A DNA stretch of 20,613 nucleotides from a virus. The number at the start of each line of letters is the position of its first letter. Within the stretch, counting starts at the first letter, position 1. Positions 14,093 through 20,613 of this stretch are shown in pieces. The stretch spans positions 1-20,613 of the IMG/VR virus record IMGVR_UViG_3300047457_000843; one strand, given 5' to 3'. The position numbers and the translations under genes were made by a program. The notes beneath the pieces are model-generated. The model worked only from the letters and a program-made list of their open reading frames with translations, did no database searches and was not told the DNA's origin.

Positions 14093-15492
14093 TGGATTAT
14101 TTTTATGACGGGCAAATAAGAAGATATTTGTCTCAATTTATTAACGTGATGAGTAATTTTGCCTATAGAGATGCTAAGGGTAATCTTACTCGTGTGCCTG
14201 TTAGATATGGAGATATGACTAGACAGGTGGCACAGTTGCTAAGAAAGAACAGTGAGAATGCTATTCCATCAGCACCATTTATTGCTTGCTATATAAAAGA
14301 CATTCAATTTGACCGCCCTAGACTACAAGACCCTACCTTTGTCAGCAAAATACATATTAGAGAACGTGATATAAACACCGCTACTAATACCTATATTAAC
14401 ACTCAAGGTAGTAATTATACTGTAGAACGTATTATGCCTAGCCCTTATCTGCTTTCTTTAAATGCAGATATATGGACTACAAGTGCAGAACAAAAGTTGC
14501 AACTTTGGGAGCAAATAGTTGTATTTTTTAATCCTAGTTTAGAAATTCAAACTACTGATAATTATGTTGATTGGACTAGCCTTAGTGTGCTACACTTAGA
14601 AAGTCAGGTATGGACGACAAGAGCTGTTCCGCAAGGTGTTAACGAGGATATTGATATTTTAAGTTTAACATTCTCAGCACCTGTATGGATTACTCCACCT
14701 GCAAAGGTAAGAAAATTAGGTATAGTAACTAAAATTATCAGTAATCTTTTTGCTGAAAATATAGAAGGACCGATTAAGACTGCCTATGATAGAACAGGTG
14801 AATCTGCTATTTTTAATGATTTTAGCCCAGACGAAGAAGTTACAGTGACACCGGGCAACTATGAATTATTAGTGTTAAACGGAACAGCACGTCTTATTAG
14901 TCAAGCAATTTCAAACTCAGGAATTGATATAACTGATCCTAGGAATTCTACTTCGTGGCATACAATTTTAAATATGTATCCTGGAAAATTTAGAGCTAGT
15001 TTAACTCAATTAAGATTTGCTAAAGCTGGTGAGAATGAAGTAGTTGCTACAATTTCTTTAGATCCATCAGATGATAAATCAATGATTTTATCTGTAGATC
15101 AAGATACAATACCCTCTAATACTATTTTATCAGGAAGAGGCACTATTGATGCTATAGTTAATCCTATTACATATAAACCATCGGGGGTAACAGCAGGAAC
15201 AAGATTTTTAATTTTAGAAGGATTAAATCTTTCTCCAGATTTTGGTCAGCCCGGATACGACGGTCCTGTAGCATGGAAAAACTCCGACGGAAGCGATTTC
15301 AGGGCACATGCCAATGATATAATCTCATGGAATGGAACAAGTTGGGGTATTGTATTTGATTCTACAACAGCGACCGGTGTAATTTATGTCACTAACTCTT
15401 ATACCGGAACTCAGTATCAATTTGAAAACGGTGATTGGGTAAAGAGTTATGAAGGTGTATATCAAAATAAACTTTGGCGATTGATTTTGTGA
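14092..15492 (+). CDS. 15: Tail terminator / sheath stabiliser (gp15-like) with C-terminal extension
   Basis: A 466-residue protein; T4 gp15 is 272. Residues 1-~210 match gp15: YFYDGQIRRYLSQFINVMSN, then RVPVRYGDMTRQ, MPSPYLLSLNADIWTTSAEQ (115-134), EQIVVFFNPSLEI, and LSLTFSAPVWITPPAKVRKL (190-209). In T4 it caps tube and sheath and binds the neck. The remaining ~255 residues are beta-rich and unrelated to T4 gp15. The last hundred carry motifs resembling those in gp14 and gp18: GTRFLILEG ... ISWNGTSWGIVF, and GVIYVTN ... YQFENGDWVKSY. The ATG overlaps the gp14 stop (TAATG), implying coupled translation. The stop overlaps the GTG start of the Nudix gene. Confidence 0.85.
   Translation: MDYFYDGQIRRYLSQFINVMSNFAYRDAKGNLTRVPVRYGDMTRQVAQLLRKNSENAIPSAPFIACYIKDIQFDRPRLQDPTFVSKIHIRERDINTATNTYINTQGSNYTVERIMPSPYLLSLNADIWTTSAEQKLQLWEQIVVFFNPSLEIQTTDNYVDWTSLSVLHLESQVWTTRAVPQGVNEDIDILSLTFSAPVWITPPAKVRKLGIVTKIISNLFAENIEGPIKTAYDRTGESAIFNDFSPDEEVTVTPGNYELLVLNGTARLISQAISNSGIDITDPRNSTSWHTILNMYPGKFRASLTQLRFAKAGENEVVATISLDPSDDKSMILSVDQDTIPSNTILSGRGTIDAIVNPITYKPSGVTAGTRFLILEGLNLSPDFGQPGYDGPVAWKNSDGSDFRAHANDIISWNGTSWGIVFDSTTATGVIYVTNSYTGTQYQFENGDWVKSYEGVYQNKLWRLIL
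15187..15456 (+). repeat. Trp/Asn beta motifs in the gp15 C-terminal extension
   Basis: Two copies can be read. One spans residues ~369-422 (GTRFLILEG ... DIISWNGTSWGIVFD, with a long loop between halves). The other spans 429-452 (GVIYVTN ... YQFENGDWVKSY). The shared positions are Gly, aromatic strand, aromatic-x-Asn-Gly, Trp. Confidence 0.55.
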
Positions 15493-15911
15493 ATGAAATA
15501 ATTTGTAGTGGTGGATTTGTTTTGGCTGCTGATACTAAAAGGTTTTTATTTTTACTCAGGAACAACGGTAAAACTGCCGGGTCTTGGGGATTTGTTGGAG
15601 GTAAAAAAGATCCTAAAGATTTTACACCATATGACACACTGTCACGTGAAATAGAAGAAGAAGTAGGAAATACTAAAATTAGAAAAGCTATACCTTTAGA
15701 GCTTTTTGTAAGTAATGATCAACGTTTTCAATATAATACCTATGTGCTATTAATTGAAAAAGAATTTATGCCTGTATTAAATTCTGAGCATAGTGGTTAT
15801 TCTTGGTGTGAATACGGTAAATGGCCTAAACCCCTACATCAAGGCGTAAAAAATAGTTTAACAAATAAGATAACTAGGGCTAAATTAGAATTATTATTAG
15901 AACTTATCTAA
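15489..15911 (+). CDS. Nudix hydrolase
   Basis: A 140-residue protein from GTG at 15489, whose GTGA overlaps the gp15 stop. I prefer this to a TTG at 15474, which would add five residues and overlap gp15 by 19 nt. The core has SGGFVLAADTKRFLFLLRN, WGFVGGKKDP, then the Nudix helix SREIEEEVG, which keeps the Arg-Glu and Glu-Glu metal ligands. The residue where the box usually has Glu (GX5E) is Asp in KDPKDF, and the loop is one residue longer than the standard 23-residue box. Nudix enzymes hydrolyse nucleoside diphosphates linked to another group; the substrate (oxidised dNTP, NDP-sugar, RNA cap or signalling nucleotide) cannot be told. It is odd as the third gene of a neck operon. The last 15 bp overlap the opposing glycosyltransferase gene. 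Confidence 0.85.
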   Translation: MNEIICSGGFVLAADTKRFLFLLRNNGKTAGSWGFVGGKKDPKDFTPYDTLSREIEEEVGNTKIRKAIPLELFVSNDQRFQYNTYVLLIEKEFMPVLNSEHSGYSWCEYGKWPKPLHQGVKNSLTNKITRAKLELLLELI

Positions 15912-16559
15912 TAGGTCTGGGCCGAACGCCCAAGTTCCTAAATGCCTTAATTCTTGACTGAGTTGAGTATCAATTTTTACATTATACCCAACACTTGCCA
16001 TTTTTTGACAAAGTATCATGTCCTCACCGAGATAGTCATTACTAGAGGCTGTCCAACCAAACTCAAACCAAGGTTTAGGGATTTCTGTAAAAATTTTAGT
16101 TTTCATTAGCATACATCCCATACCTACACCCTGAACTTCTATTAAGTCATCGTAAATCTCGAATGGTAATGGATTTTGCCAATCTCCTATAACTTCATAG
16201 GCAACACCCTTTGGTGGCAATTGCCTTCGAATATAATTACAGGCAACAATATCCTCGTTATGTGCTATTAATCTCATGGCTATGCTAGCGGGAAAGGTAA
16301 TATCGCTATCTAACCAAAGCACATATTCTGCACCTAGATTAACCGCTTCGGTGGCTAGCCGTTCACGCTGAGTTAATAGTATAGTGCTAGCATCCATGAA
16401 TACTTGAGTATCGATATTATTCATGGTATTAAGTTTCATCATTTCAGCTAGACATAAGGCGTGAGCTGAATGTAGAGTATCCCTAGTAGGGATACAAACA
16501 GCTAATTTACCTTTTTTGCTTGTCCAGCTTGTGGTAGAAAATACTGATTTCTTTTTCAT
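15897..16559 (-). CDS. GT-A-type glycosyltransferase
   Basis: A 220-residue protein with a single nucleotide-sugar-binding domain. The first strand LAVCIPTRDTLHSAHA (19-34) and the segment TILLTQRERLATEAV are followed by YVLWLDSDITFP (79-90). Its Asp-Ser-Asp at 84-86 is the metal-binding DxD motif. VQGVGMGCMLMKTKIF (142-157) is the acceptor-side strand, GED at 178-180 supplies the likely catalytic acid, and RHLG (205-208) gives a late metal-binding His. This layout is common in family-2-like phage glycosyltransferases. The likely substrate is phage DNA, a virion protein or a cell-surface glycan, but which is unknown; closeness to a tail fibre hints at the last two. The ATG overlaps the upstream stop by 4 nt (ATGA), so it is translationally coupled to the 156-residue protein. 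Confidence 0.85.
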   Translation of the reverse strand: MKKKSVFSTTSWTSKKGKLAVCIPTRDTLHSAHALCLAEMMKLNTMNNIDTQVFMDASTILLTQRERLATEAVNLGAEYVLWLDSDITFPASIAMRLIAHNEDIVACNYIRRQLPPKGVAYEVIGDWQNPLPFEIYDDLIEVQGVGMGCMLMKTKIFTEIPKPWFEFGWTASSNDYLGEDMILCQKMASVGYNVKIDTQLSQELRHLGTWAFGPDLLDKF

Positions 16560-17026
16560 GCGCCTGCAACATCTTTACTCAGTGCTTCGCCCTTAATTAC
16601 TAATCCATGTATTGCCTGAATTAGATCTTGTGTGCGTTTCGCAACTATTATAAAGTCGTTGGGACTTAATTTGCAAGCGGTTGTCATAGTTTCGAAGCTC
16701 AATTTGCCCGAGGTTAGTGTTTCTATAGCCGCTGTTCTTGCTAAAGATTCTAAATAATAATCTTTAGATTGGTCGTCGTCTTGGCTAAAAAGCTCTTTAC
16801 ATTCTTTATAATCAAGCTCTTTTAACAATTCAATGAGATGCTTAAGCTCAGTCTCTTCAGTTTTAGTTAAACTAGTGCTAGTTTTGAGTTCTTGAATTCT
16901 TTCTAAAAAGTTTATAAGTGTTACTGGATTTGTAGATCTGTCCCAGTAGATTATATTATCTAATTCCCACTTACTCTTTGATAAGTCTGCAATTTTTATT
17001 ATTTCAGCAATTTGATCTACTTTCAT
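16556..17026 (-). CDS. Unknown helical protein upstream of the glycosyltransferase
   Basis: A 156-residue, mostly alpha-helical protein. The N-terminal part contains VDQIAEIIKIADLSKSKWEL, the middle is a Leu/Glu/Lys-rich stretch that may form a coiled coil (FLERIQELK ... ELKHLIELLKELDYKEC, about residues 40-80), and the C-terminal half includes MTTACKLSPNDFIIVAKRTQ and ends in a helix near IHGLVIKGEALSKDVAGA. There are no catalytic motifs and no membrane segment. I do not recognise the family. It follows the 74-residue tail-like gene by 8 nt with AAGG as ribosome-binding site and is coupled to the glycosyltransferase. It may be a partner of either, or a tail-associated assembly factor. Confidence 0.8.
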   Translation of the reverse strand: MKVDQIAEIIKIADLSKSKWELDNIIYWDRSTNPVTLINFLERIQELKTSTSLTKTEETELKHLIELLKELDYKECKELFSQDDDQSKDYYLESLARTAAIETLTSGKLSFETMTTACKLSPNDFIIVAKRTQDLIQAIHGLVIKGEALSKDVAGA

Positions 17027-17034
17027 CTATTACC

Positions 17035-17259
17035 TTATGTATCGTAATCAAAAGGTGTAGATTTTCCGCCTAATCCTAAAGATAAACTTAATTGTGTTCC
17101 GGTTGCCAAACTAACGTAGGTTCCTAACACTGAACTAAGTTTTATATTTTGTCCTCCAGACGGGGCATTACCTGCTGCACCTGGTGCAAAATTGGTAAAT
17201 GCCTTGTTGACTTTACCAAAAGAAATCTGTGCTCCTGTTGCAGGGGTGAGTAATGCCAT
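17035..17259 (-). CDS. Short tail-associated structural protein
   Basis: A 74-residue protein. MALLTPATGAQISFGKVNKA followed by a Gly/Ala/Asn loop and IKLSSVLGTYVSLATGTQLS resembles the short 'Ser-Gly-x-Ile-Ser-[LF] ... Ile-x-Leu-Ser' modules often found at the ends of phage tail and fibre proteins, here as a stand-alone protein. It has no Cys and is rich in Gly, Ala, Ser and Thr, as expected for a virion component. It is transcribed from its own late promoter core 21 nt upstream and has AAGG-type ribosome-binding sequences before the ATG, so high late expression is plausible. It lies directly downstream of the fibre-like gene and may join the fibre to the baseplate or cap the tail. This is inference. 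Confidence 0.75.
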   Translation of the reverse strand: MALLTPATGAQISFGKVNKAFTNFAPGAAGNAPSGGQNIKLSSVLGTYVSLATGTQLSLSLGLGGKSTPFDYDT

Positions 17260-17280
17260 ACCTTTACCTTATGGCTCCGA

Positions 17281-17287
17281 TATTTAT
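17281..17287 (-). promoter_or_regulatory. Late promoter core for the 74-residue protein operon
   Basis: The minus strand reads ATAAATA (CATAAATA) 21 nt before the ATG at 17259. The short leader contains GGAG and AAGG sequences. Confidence 0.6.
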
Positions 17288-17333
17288 GGTGCTGTTTTTT
17301 TGCAGAGATAATTTGTGAAAAGGTGCCATAATT

Positions 17334-17364
17334 TAACTAGATAATAGATAATCTAGTTATTTAT
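17334..17364 (-). promoter_or_regulatory. Second possible late promoter core overlapping an AT-rich inverted repeat
   Basis: The minus strand reads ATAAATA at 17364 to 17358, overlapping a perfect 9-bp inverted repeat (17334-17342 with 17351-17359, TAACTAGAT/ATCTAGTTA, 8-nt loop). It lies in the 118-nt gap after the fibre gene. A transcript from here would begin inside the stem-loop. The hairpin has little GC and no T-tract, so it is a poor terminator. Confidence 0.35.
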
Positions 17365-17377
17365 TATATACTTCACG

Positions 17378-20300
17378 CTAGAAAAATACAAAAAATCCGT
17401 TACCGTTATTTGTATTAACTGGAGCGGCAAATATCCATCCTGTGTTGCCTCCATAGTCTATACTGCTATTAGCATACCAACCAGGAGGAGCACCTCCTGA
17501 TACCACTGAATTTTTTACTCCCAACCAATTAAATGTCATAGTTCCTACACTTCCTGGTTTAGTTATAGGACCTTGAACATAGGTAGGAAATCCAGAAATA
17601 CCATCTATAGAGAACGCTGTAACTTTGGCTATACCAGCTCCTTGGTTAGTAAATTTGAAACCTGCAGAATAGGCACCAGGATTTTTGGCCACAAGAGCTA
17701 TAGAAAGGTTATCAGATTGAATTATTAACCACCCTGTGCCGTCCCCGCTTCCACTATGTGAAAATGTTGTTCCATTTGTTAACTTGTTGAGCGTATTACC
17801 AGTTCCAAAATAAACAGTTTTATCAAACGATCCTGTGCCTGTAAACTTAATCTCTGAGGTTCCTCCGTTAACAATTTGACTAGCACTGCCACTCCAAATA
17901 CTACCACTGTTAGAAGACATAGTTATTATACTAGACCCTAATGTGACTGTCCCATTGTTTATTACACTATTATCAATGGTTATTGCTTGATCATTTGTGT
18001 TTAAGGTGTTTGAAGCATTTATTTGGATAATACTAGCAAGTATAGAATTCTGAATTGTAAGTGTTTTACCTCCAGAGATAATAAACCTTGGAAAAGAATT
18101 AGTCATTGCTGCTGTAGTAGATACTGAAGCTGCATTTGTCCCGATAAATTCAAAGGTATGTAGGTATGCTGTTGAATCCATTCCACCAGAATAGGTTAGA
18201 TTACCTGCAATATATGTTCTATAAAGACTAGAATTAGGAGTCCATCCGACAAGTATTAGGTTGTTTGCATAAAAATTATTGTTGACTGTGGGATTTCCTG
18301 CTATCCTAAAGTTAGCAATATTAGTAGTAGCGCCTGTAGTGCCTCCATTGTTTAGTGTTCCGTTATAAACTTCGATGTAACCTGTGCCTGTCCATGTCAT
18401 TGCGCTTATGTCTGCATGGCTCCAATTTATAGTTTGTATTTTTCCTGATGTTCCTGAAGCTATGGACTTTGTAGTTGAATTTAATGTACATGTGGTAGCA
18501 AAAATTGTATTGTTATTTAAATTAAAACTACCTGAATTAAAAGTAAATGTTCCTACATATAAGTTTCCTACTAGATTTCTTGTCACCCCTGCACCGGATA
18601 CATCAAGATTAGGGATAGTTACAGAACCTGATGCGCCGGAAGGATATGAAGTAAAGGAAGGATTTGCAGCAGTGTCATTATTTATAACAGTTATATTTGT
18701 AGTAGACCAATTACCATAGTTTAGATTACCGTCACCAGCTAATTTTACTCCACCGTAGACAGTTAGGGTAAAATTGGCTGTATTTATGTATCCAGGTGTT
18801 CCTGCATCACCATCCCAATAATTTTGAAGTGTTTTAATAAATGTATTTCCAGGTGTAGACAGAGTTAAAACACCTTGAAATTGGATATTCATAGAAGCAC
18901 CAGATGCCAATATACCTATATCCATGGTATTATTATTTCTCAGCCTCCATCCACCCCCTGTCTCAGTAGAGCTGAATTGTGCCGAATTGGCAATGTTAAC
19001 ATTACCGCCTGCTTCCATAATAATAAAATAACTGCCGAAATTAAAACTTCTTGTATTGCCAACATTTGAATTGATACGATAGAAAGAAGGATTTCCTACT
19101 AGGTTTAAATTACCACCCCCCTGAAATTGTAGTCCTTGTCCTACAGCAGATCCTGTAATCACAATAGATCCTATGTTGTAAACAGGAGTTCCGCTGGCAA
19201 AAAGTGCGGTAAGGTTTACTGTTGTTCCGCTAAATGATAACAAGTTATAAGTAGAACCGCTACCACTACAGTTTAAGATAGTTATAGCTGTGGCATTATT
19301 AATTGTATAATTTGAAGTAGCCCCTGTAAAATCAACTTGAGAAGCATACATATTGTTAACCGTGATGCTTTGCCCATTATTTTGGGCGACAACTAAACCC
19401 ACTGGACTGGGTGTATCTGCGTCATAAGTTCCGTTGCTAACCATGTATATTCGAAGATTGGAAAGTGAGTTAACCGTGGTCCAAGGATACCCTTGTATGA
19501 CATTTTTTCTTACATACATCTGAGTTAACCCTGTTATACCGGCACCACCTCCTAGGATCAAGGTATTCACTGTTCCGCCAAAACTCCAGGACATATTACC
19601 ATATATTCTAAAATCAAAAGCATTGGTATCTGTTGATAGAATAGCAGTTAAGTTAGCATTGCCATTATCCATTTCGAAGCCACCATTACTATCTGAAGTA
19701 AATCCAGTAATGCCTGATTGAAAATTCACTGAGGTTGCACAATATATAAAATAGCCATTGGCTTGTAGTCGTCTAGTAAGTCCAGATGTTGATTGCCATT
19801 GGTCGAAAAGATTATTATTAGAGGTAAGATTTACGGTGCCAGCACTATGAGTTATAGTTCCCAGTGCCTGCCAATTAGTCAAATTATAAGTAGAACCTGT
19901 GCCTGATAATGTTCTAGCGCCTGCTCCTGTATTTTGTCGTAGATAGTTACAATTATAAGTAGCAGACCCACCACTTAATGTAACAATACCGTGTGTGATA
20001 TTATCGAGGTTATATGTGTTACTGCCCGAAGAAATCGTTAGAGTGTTACAATCAGCACTAAGATTATAAGTTAATCCCGTAGGTGCTCCAGAAACTTGTA
20101 GTGTTCCTATTCTAGTATATGTATAATCAAAAGTTTCGTTAGCAACAAAATTTATAATACATGTTAAATTTACTGTATTATATGTGCCGCCGGCATGACT
20201 CATTCCAGATCTCACAAAGGTTATTACGCTACTGGTAAGAAAGGTAAGAGTTCCCGCCTCTAAATATACTTCTCGAACATTTCCGCTGGTTACTCCCACG

Positions 20301-20613
20301 GTAACGGTGCTGCCTTGAGGATCAAAAATTACCCTAGGCGCATGTATTCCAGGAACGGTTCCAAAAGTATGATAACTCCCAGAACCTCTTACCCTAAAAC
20401 CTCCACCCCAAGGACTTGTTTCTGCATCTGAAGTAATAGCGGTTGATCCTACAATGTCGAATATACCAGAACCAGTAGTATTAATCCAATTACCGTTAAA
20501 TTCCCATACTCTAGTATTAGCAGTGACATTACTTCTAAATGTGCGACAATTTAAATCCCAGTCTAGGTGTAATAACCCTATCGAATGATTTATAATACCA
20601 TTTACATTAACAT
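17378..20613 (-). CDS. Tail-fibre or adhesin-like beta-helix protein, N-terminus cut by window edge
   Basis: The frame is open from the stop at 17378 to the right edge, so at least 1077 residues are visible and the start lies beyond the window; the GTG at 20299 is internal. The protein is rich in Asn, Gly, Ser and Thr, almost lacks charged residues, and has stretches with a TYN(L) motif every ~18-23 residues, as expected for a parallel beta-helix. There is no transmembrane segment. The C-terminus includes PPGWYANSSIDYGGNTGW, an Asn/Gly-Trp ending I have seen in environmental phage fibre-like proteins, and ends in GFFVFF. Probable role: a host-recognition fibre or other virion adhesin; a phage-encoded passenger-like protein cannot be excluded. 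It is followed by the small tail protein and glycosyltransferase operon. Confidence 0.8.
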   Translation of the reverse strand, partial: VNVNGIINHSIGLLHLDWDLNCRTFRSNVTANTRVWEFNGNWINTTGSGIFDIVGSTAITSDAETSPWGGGFRVRGSGSYHTFGTVPGIHAPRVIFDPQGSTVTVGVTSGNVREVYLEAGTLTFLTSSVITFVRSGMSHAGGTYNTVNLTCIINFVANETFDYTYTRIGTLQVSGAPTGLTYNLSADCNTLTISSGSNTYNLDNITHGIVTLSGGSATYNCNYLRQNTGAGARTLSGTGSTYNLTNWQALGTITHSAGTVNLTSNNNLFDQWQSTSGLTRRLQANGYFIYCATSVNFQSGITGFTSDSNGGFEMDNGNANLTAILSTDTNAFDFRIYGNMSWSFGGTVNTLILGGGAGITGLTQMYVRKNVIQGYPWTTVNSLSNLRIYMVSNGTYDADTPSPVGLVVAQNNGQSITVNNMYASQVDFTGATSNYTINNATAITILNCSGSGSTYNLLSFSGTTVNLTALFASGTPVYNIGSIVITGSAVGQGLQFQGGGNLNLVGNPSFYRINSNVGNTRSFNFGSYFIIMEAGGNVNIANSAQFSSTETGGGWRLRNNNTMDIGILASGASMNIQFQGVLTLSTPGNTFIKTLQNYWDGDAGTPGYINTANFTLTVYGGVKLAGDGNLNYGNWSTTNITVINNDTAANPSFTSYPSGASGSVTIPNLDVSGAGVTRNLVGNLYVGTFTFNSGSFNLNNNTIFATTCTLNSTTKSIASGTSGKIQTINWSHADISAMTWTGTGYIEVYNGTLNNGGTTGATTNIANFRIAGNPTVNNNFYANNLILVGWTPNSSLYRTYIAGNLTYSGGMDSTAYLHTFEFIGTNAASVSTTAAMTNSFPRFIISGGKTLTIQNSILASIIQINASNTLNTNDQAITIDNSVINNGTVTLGSSIITMSSNSGSIWSGSASQIVNGGTSEIKFTGTGSFDKTVYFGTGNTLNKLTNGTTFSHSGSGDGTGWLIIQSDNLSIALVAKNPGAYSAGFKFTNQGAGIAKVTAFSIDGISGFPTYVQGPITKPGSVGTMTFNWLGVKNSVVSGGAPPGWYANSSIDYGGNTGWIFAAPVNTNNGNGFFVFF
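19820..20185 (-). repeat. TYNL beta-helix repeats in the fibre protein
   Basis: Successive turns contain GGTYNTVNL, GLTYNLSAD, SNTYNLDNI, SATYNCNYL, GSTYNLTNW and AGTVNLTSN. The TYN positions (counted from the in-frame GTG at 20299) are 39, 77, 95, 114, 137 and 155, so most steps are 18-23 residues and the first is double. This fits one motif per coil of a beta-helix. Confidence 0.65.

Noticed and set aside
15474-15476. TTG as the start of the Nudix gene
   Set aside because: It would overlap gp15 by 19 nt and lacks a ribosome-binding site; the in-frame GTG at 15489 makes a standard 4-nt GTGA overlap.
17334-17359. Inverted repeat as a rho-independent terminator of the fibre gene
   Set aside because: The stem has few GC pairs and is not followed by a T-tract in the leftward direction; it is described as a promoter-linked palindrome instead.
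18384-18719. 111-residue hydrophobic open frame antisense to the fibre gene
   Set aside because: It arises from the Asn/Thr-rich codons of the fibre read backwards; no start signals.
18781-18787. ATAAATA inside the fibre gene as a promoter
   Set aside because: It encodes Ile-Asn-Thr codons typical of this protein and has no nearby gene start; chance matches are expected in AT-rich DNA.
20297-20299. GTG as the start of the fibre-like gene
   Set aside because: The same frame continues without a stop to the window end, the upstream residues have the same composition, and no ribosome-binding site is present; the gene is treated as partial.

Overview
The window is part of the virion-structure and DNA-packaging region of a T4-like contractile-tailed phage (class Caudoviricetes), most likely a marine or freshwater relative of cyanophages, pelagiphages or other 'far-T4' uncultured phages. 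The evidence is recognisable T4 counterparts (gp1, gp4, gp13, gp14, gp15, gp16, gp17, gp18, gp19), AT-rich DNA, tightly packed genes with ATGA/TAATG/GTGA junctions, and repeated T4-type late promoter cores (ATAAATA or GTAAATA) just upstream of genes. I see no tRNA, rRNA, insertion sequence, CRISPR array or integration module. No stretch over 300 bases lacks a gene.

Layout. A long leftward (minus-strand) block runs from 12877 to the left edge: neck protein gp13, dNMP kinase gp1, an unusually large tail sheath gp18, tail tube gp19, a tube-fold/baseplate-like protein, a small conserved protein, head-completion protein gp4, small terminase gp16, two unassigned proteins (one very acidic and probably disordered), large terminase gp17, and a large unassigned protein cut off by the left edge. 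A small zinc/HNH-like gene lies on the plus strand (11116-11451) between gp18 and gp1. From 12905 a rightward operon encodes gp14, gp15 and a Nudix hydrolase. It collides with a second leftward block: a tail-fibre-like beta-helix protein that runs off the right edge, a 74-residue tail-associated protein, an unknown 156-residue protein and a GT-A glycosyltransferase. Compared with T4 and cyanophages, where 13-14-15-16-17-18-19 run in one direction, the order is rearranged and gp13 is inverted relative to gp14-gp15.

Expression. Two kinds of late gene start are visible. The most abundant products (sheath, tube) and the 74-residue gene have a late promoter core 20-31 nt before the ATG and a Shine-Dalgarno sequence. 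Six other genes have the core only 5-7 nt before the ATG. If this phage starts transcription where T4 does, those mRNAs would begin at or next to the start codon. Two rho-independent terminators sit directly upstream of such compact promoters and separate late transcription units.

A second cross-gene pattern is a short Trp/Asn-rich beta motif (Gly-x-x-aromatic ... Asn-Gly-x-x-Trp). It recurs several times in the inserted part of the sheath, in the C-terminal extensions of gp14 and gp15, and possibly in the tail fibre. All assignments are from reading motifs by eye; no database search was run.
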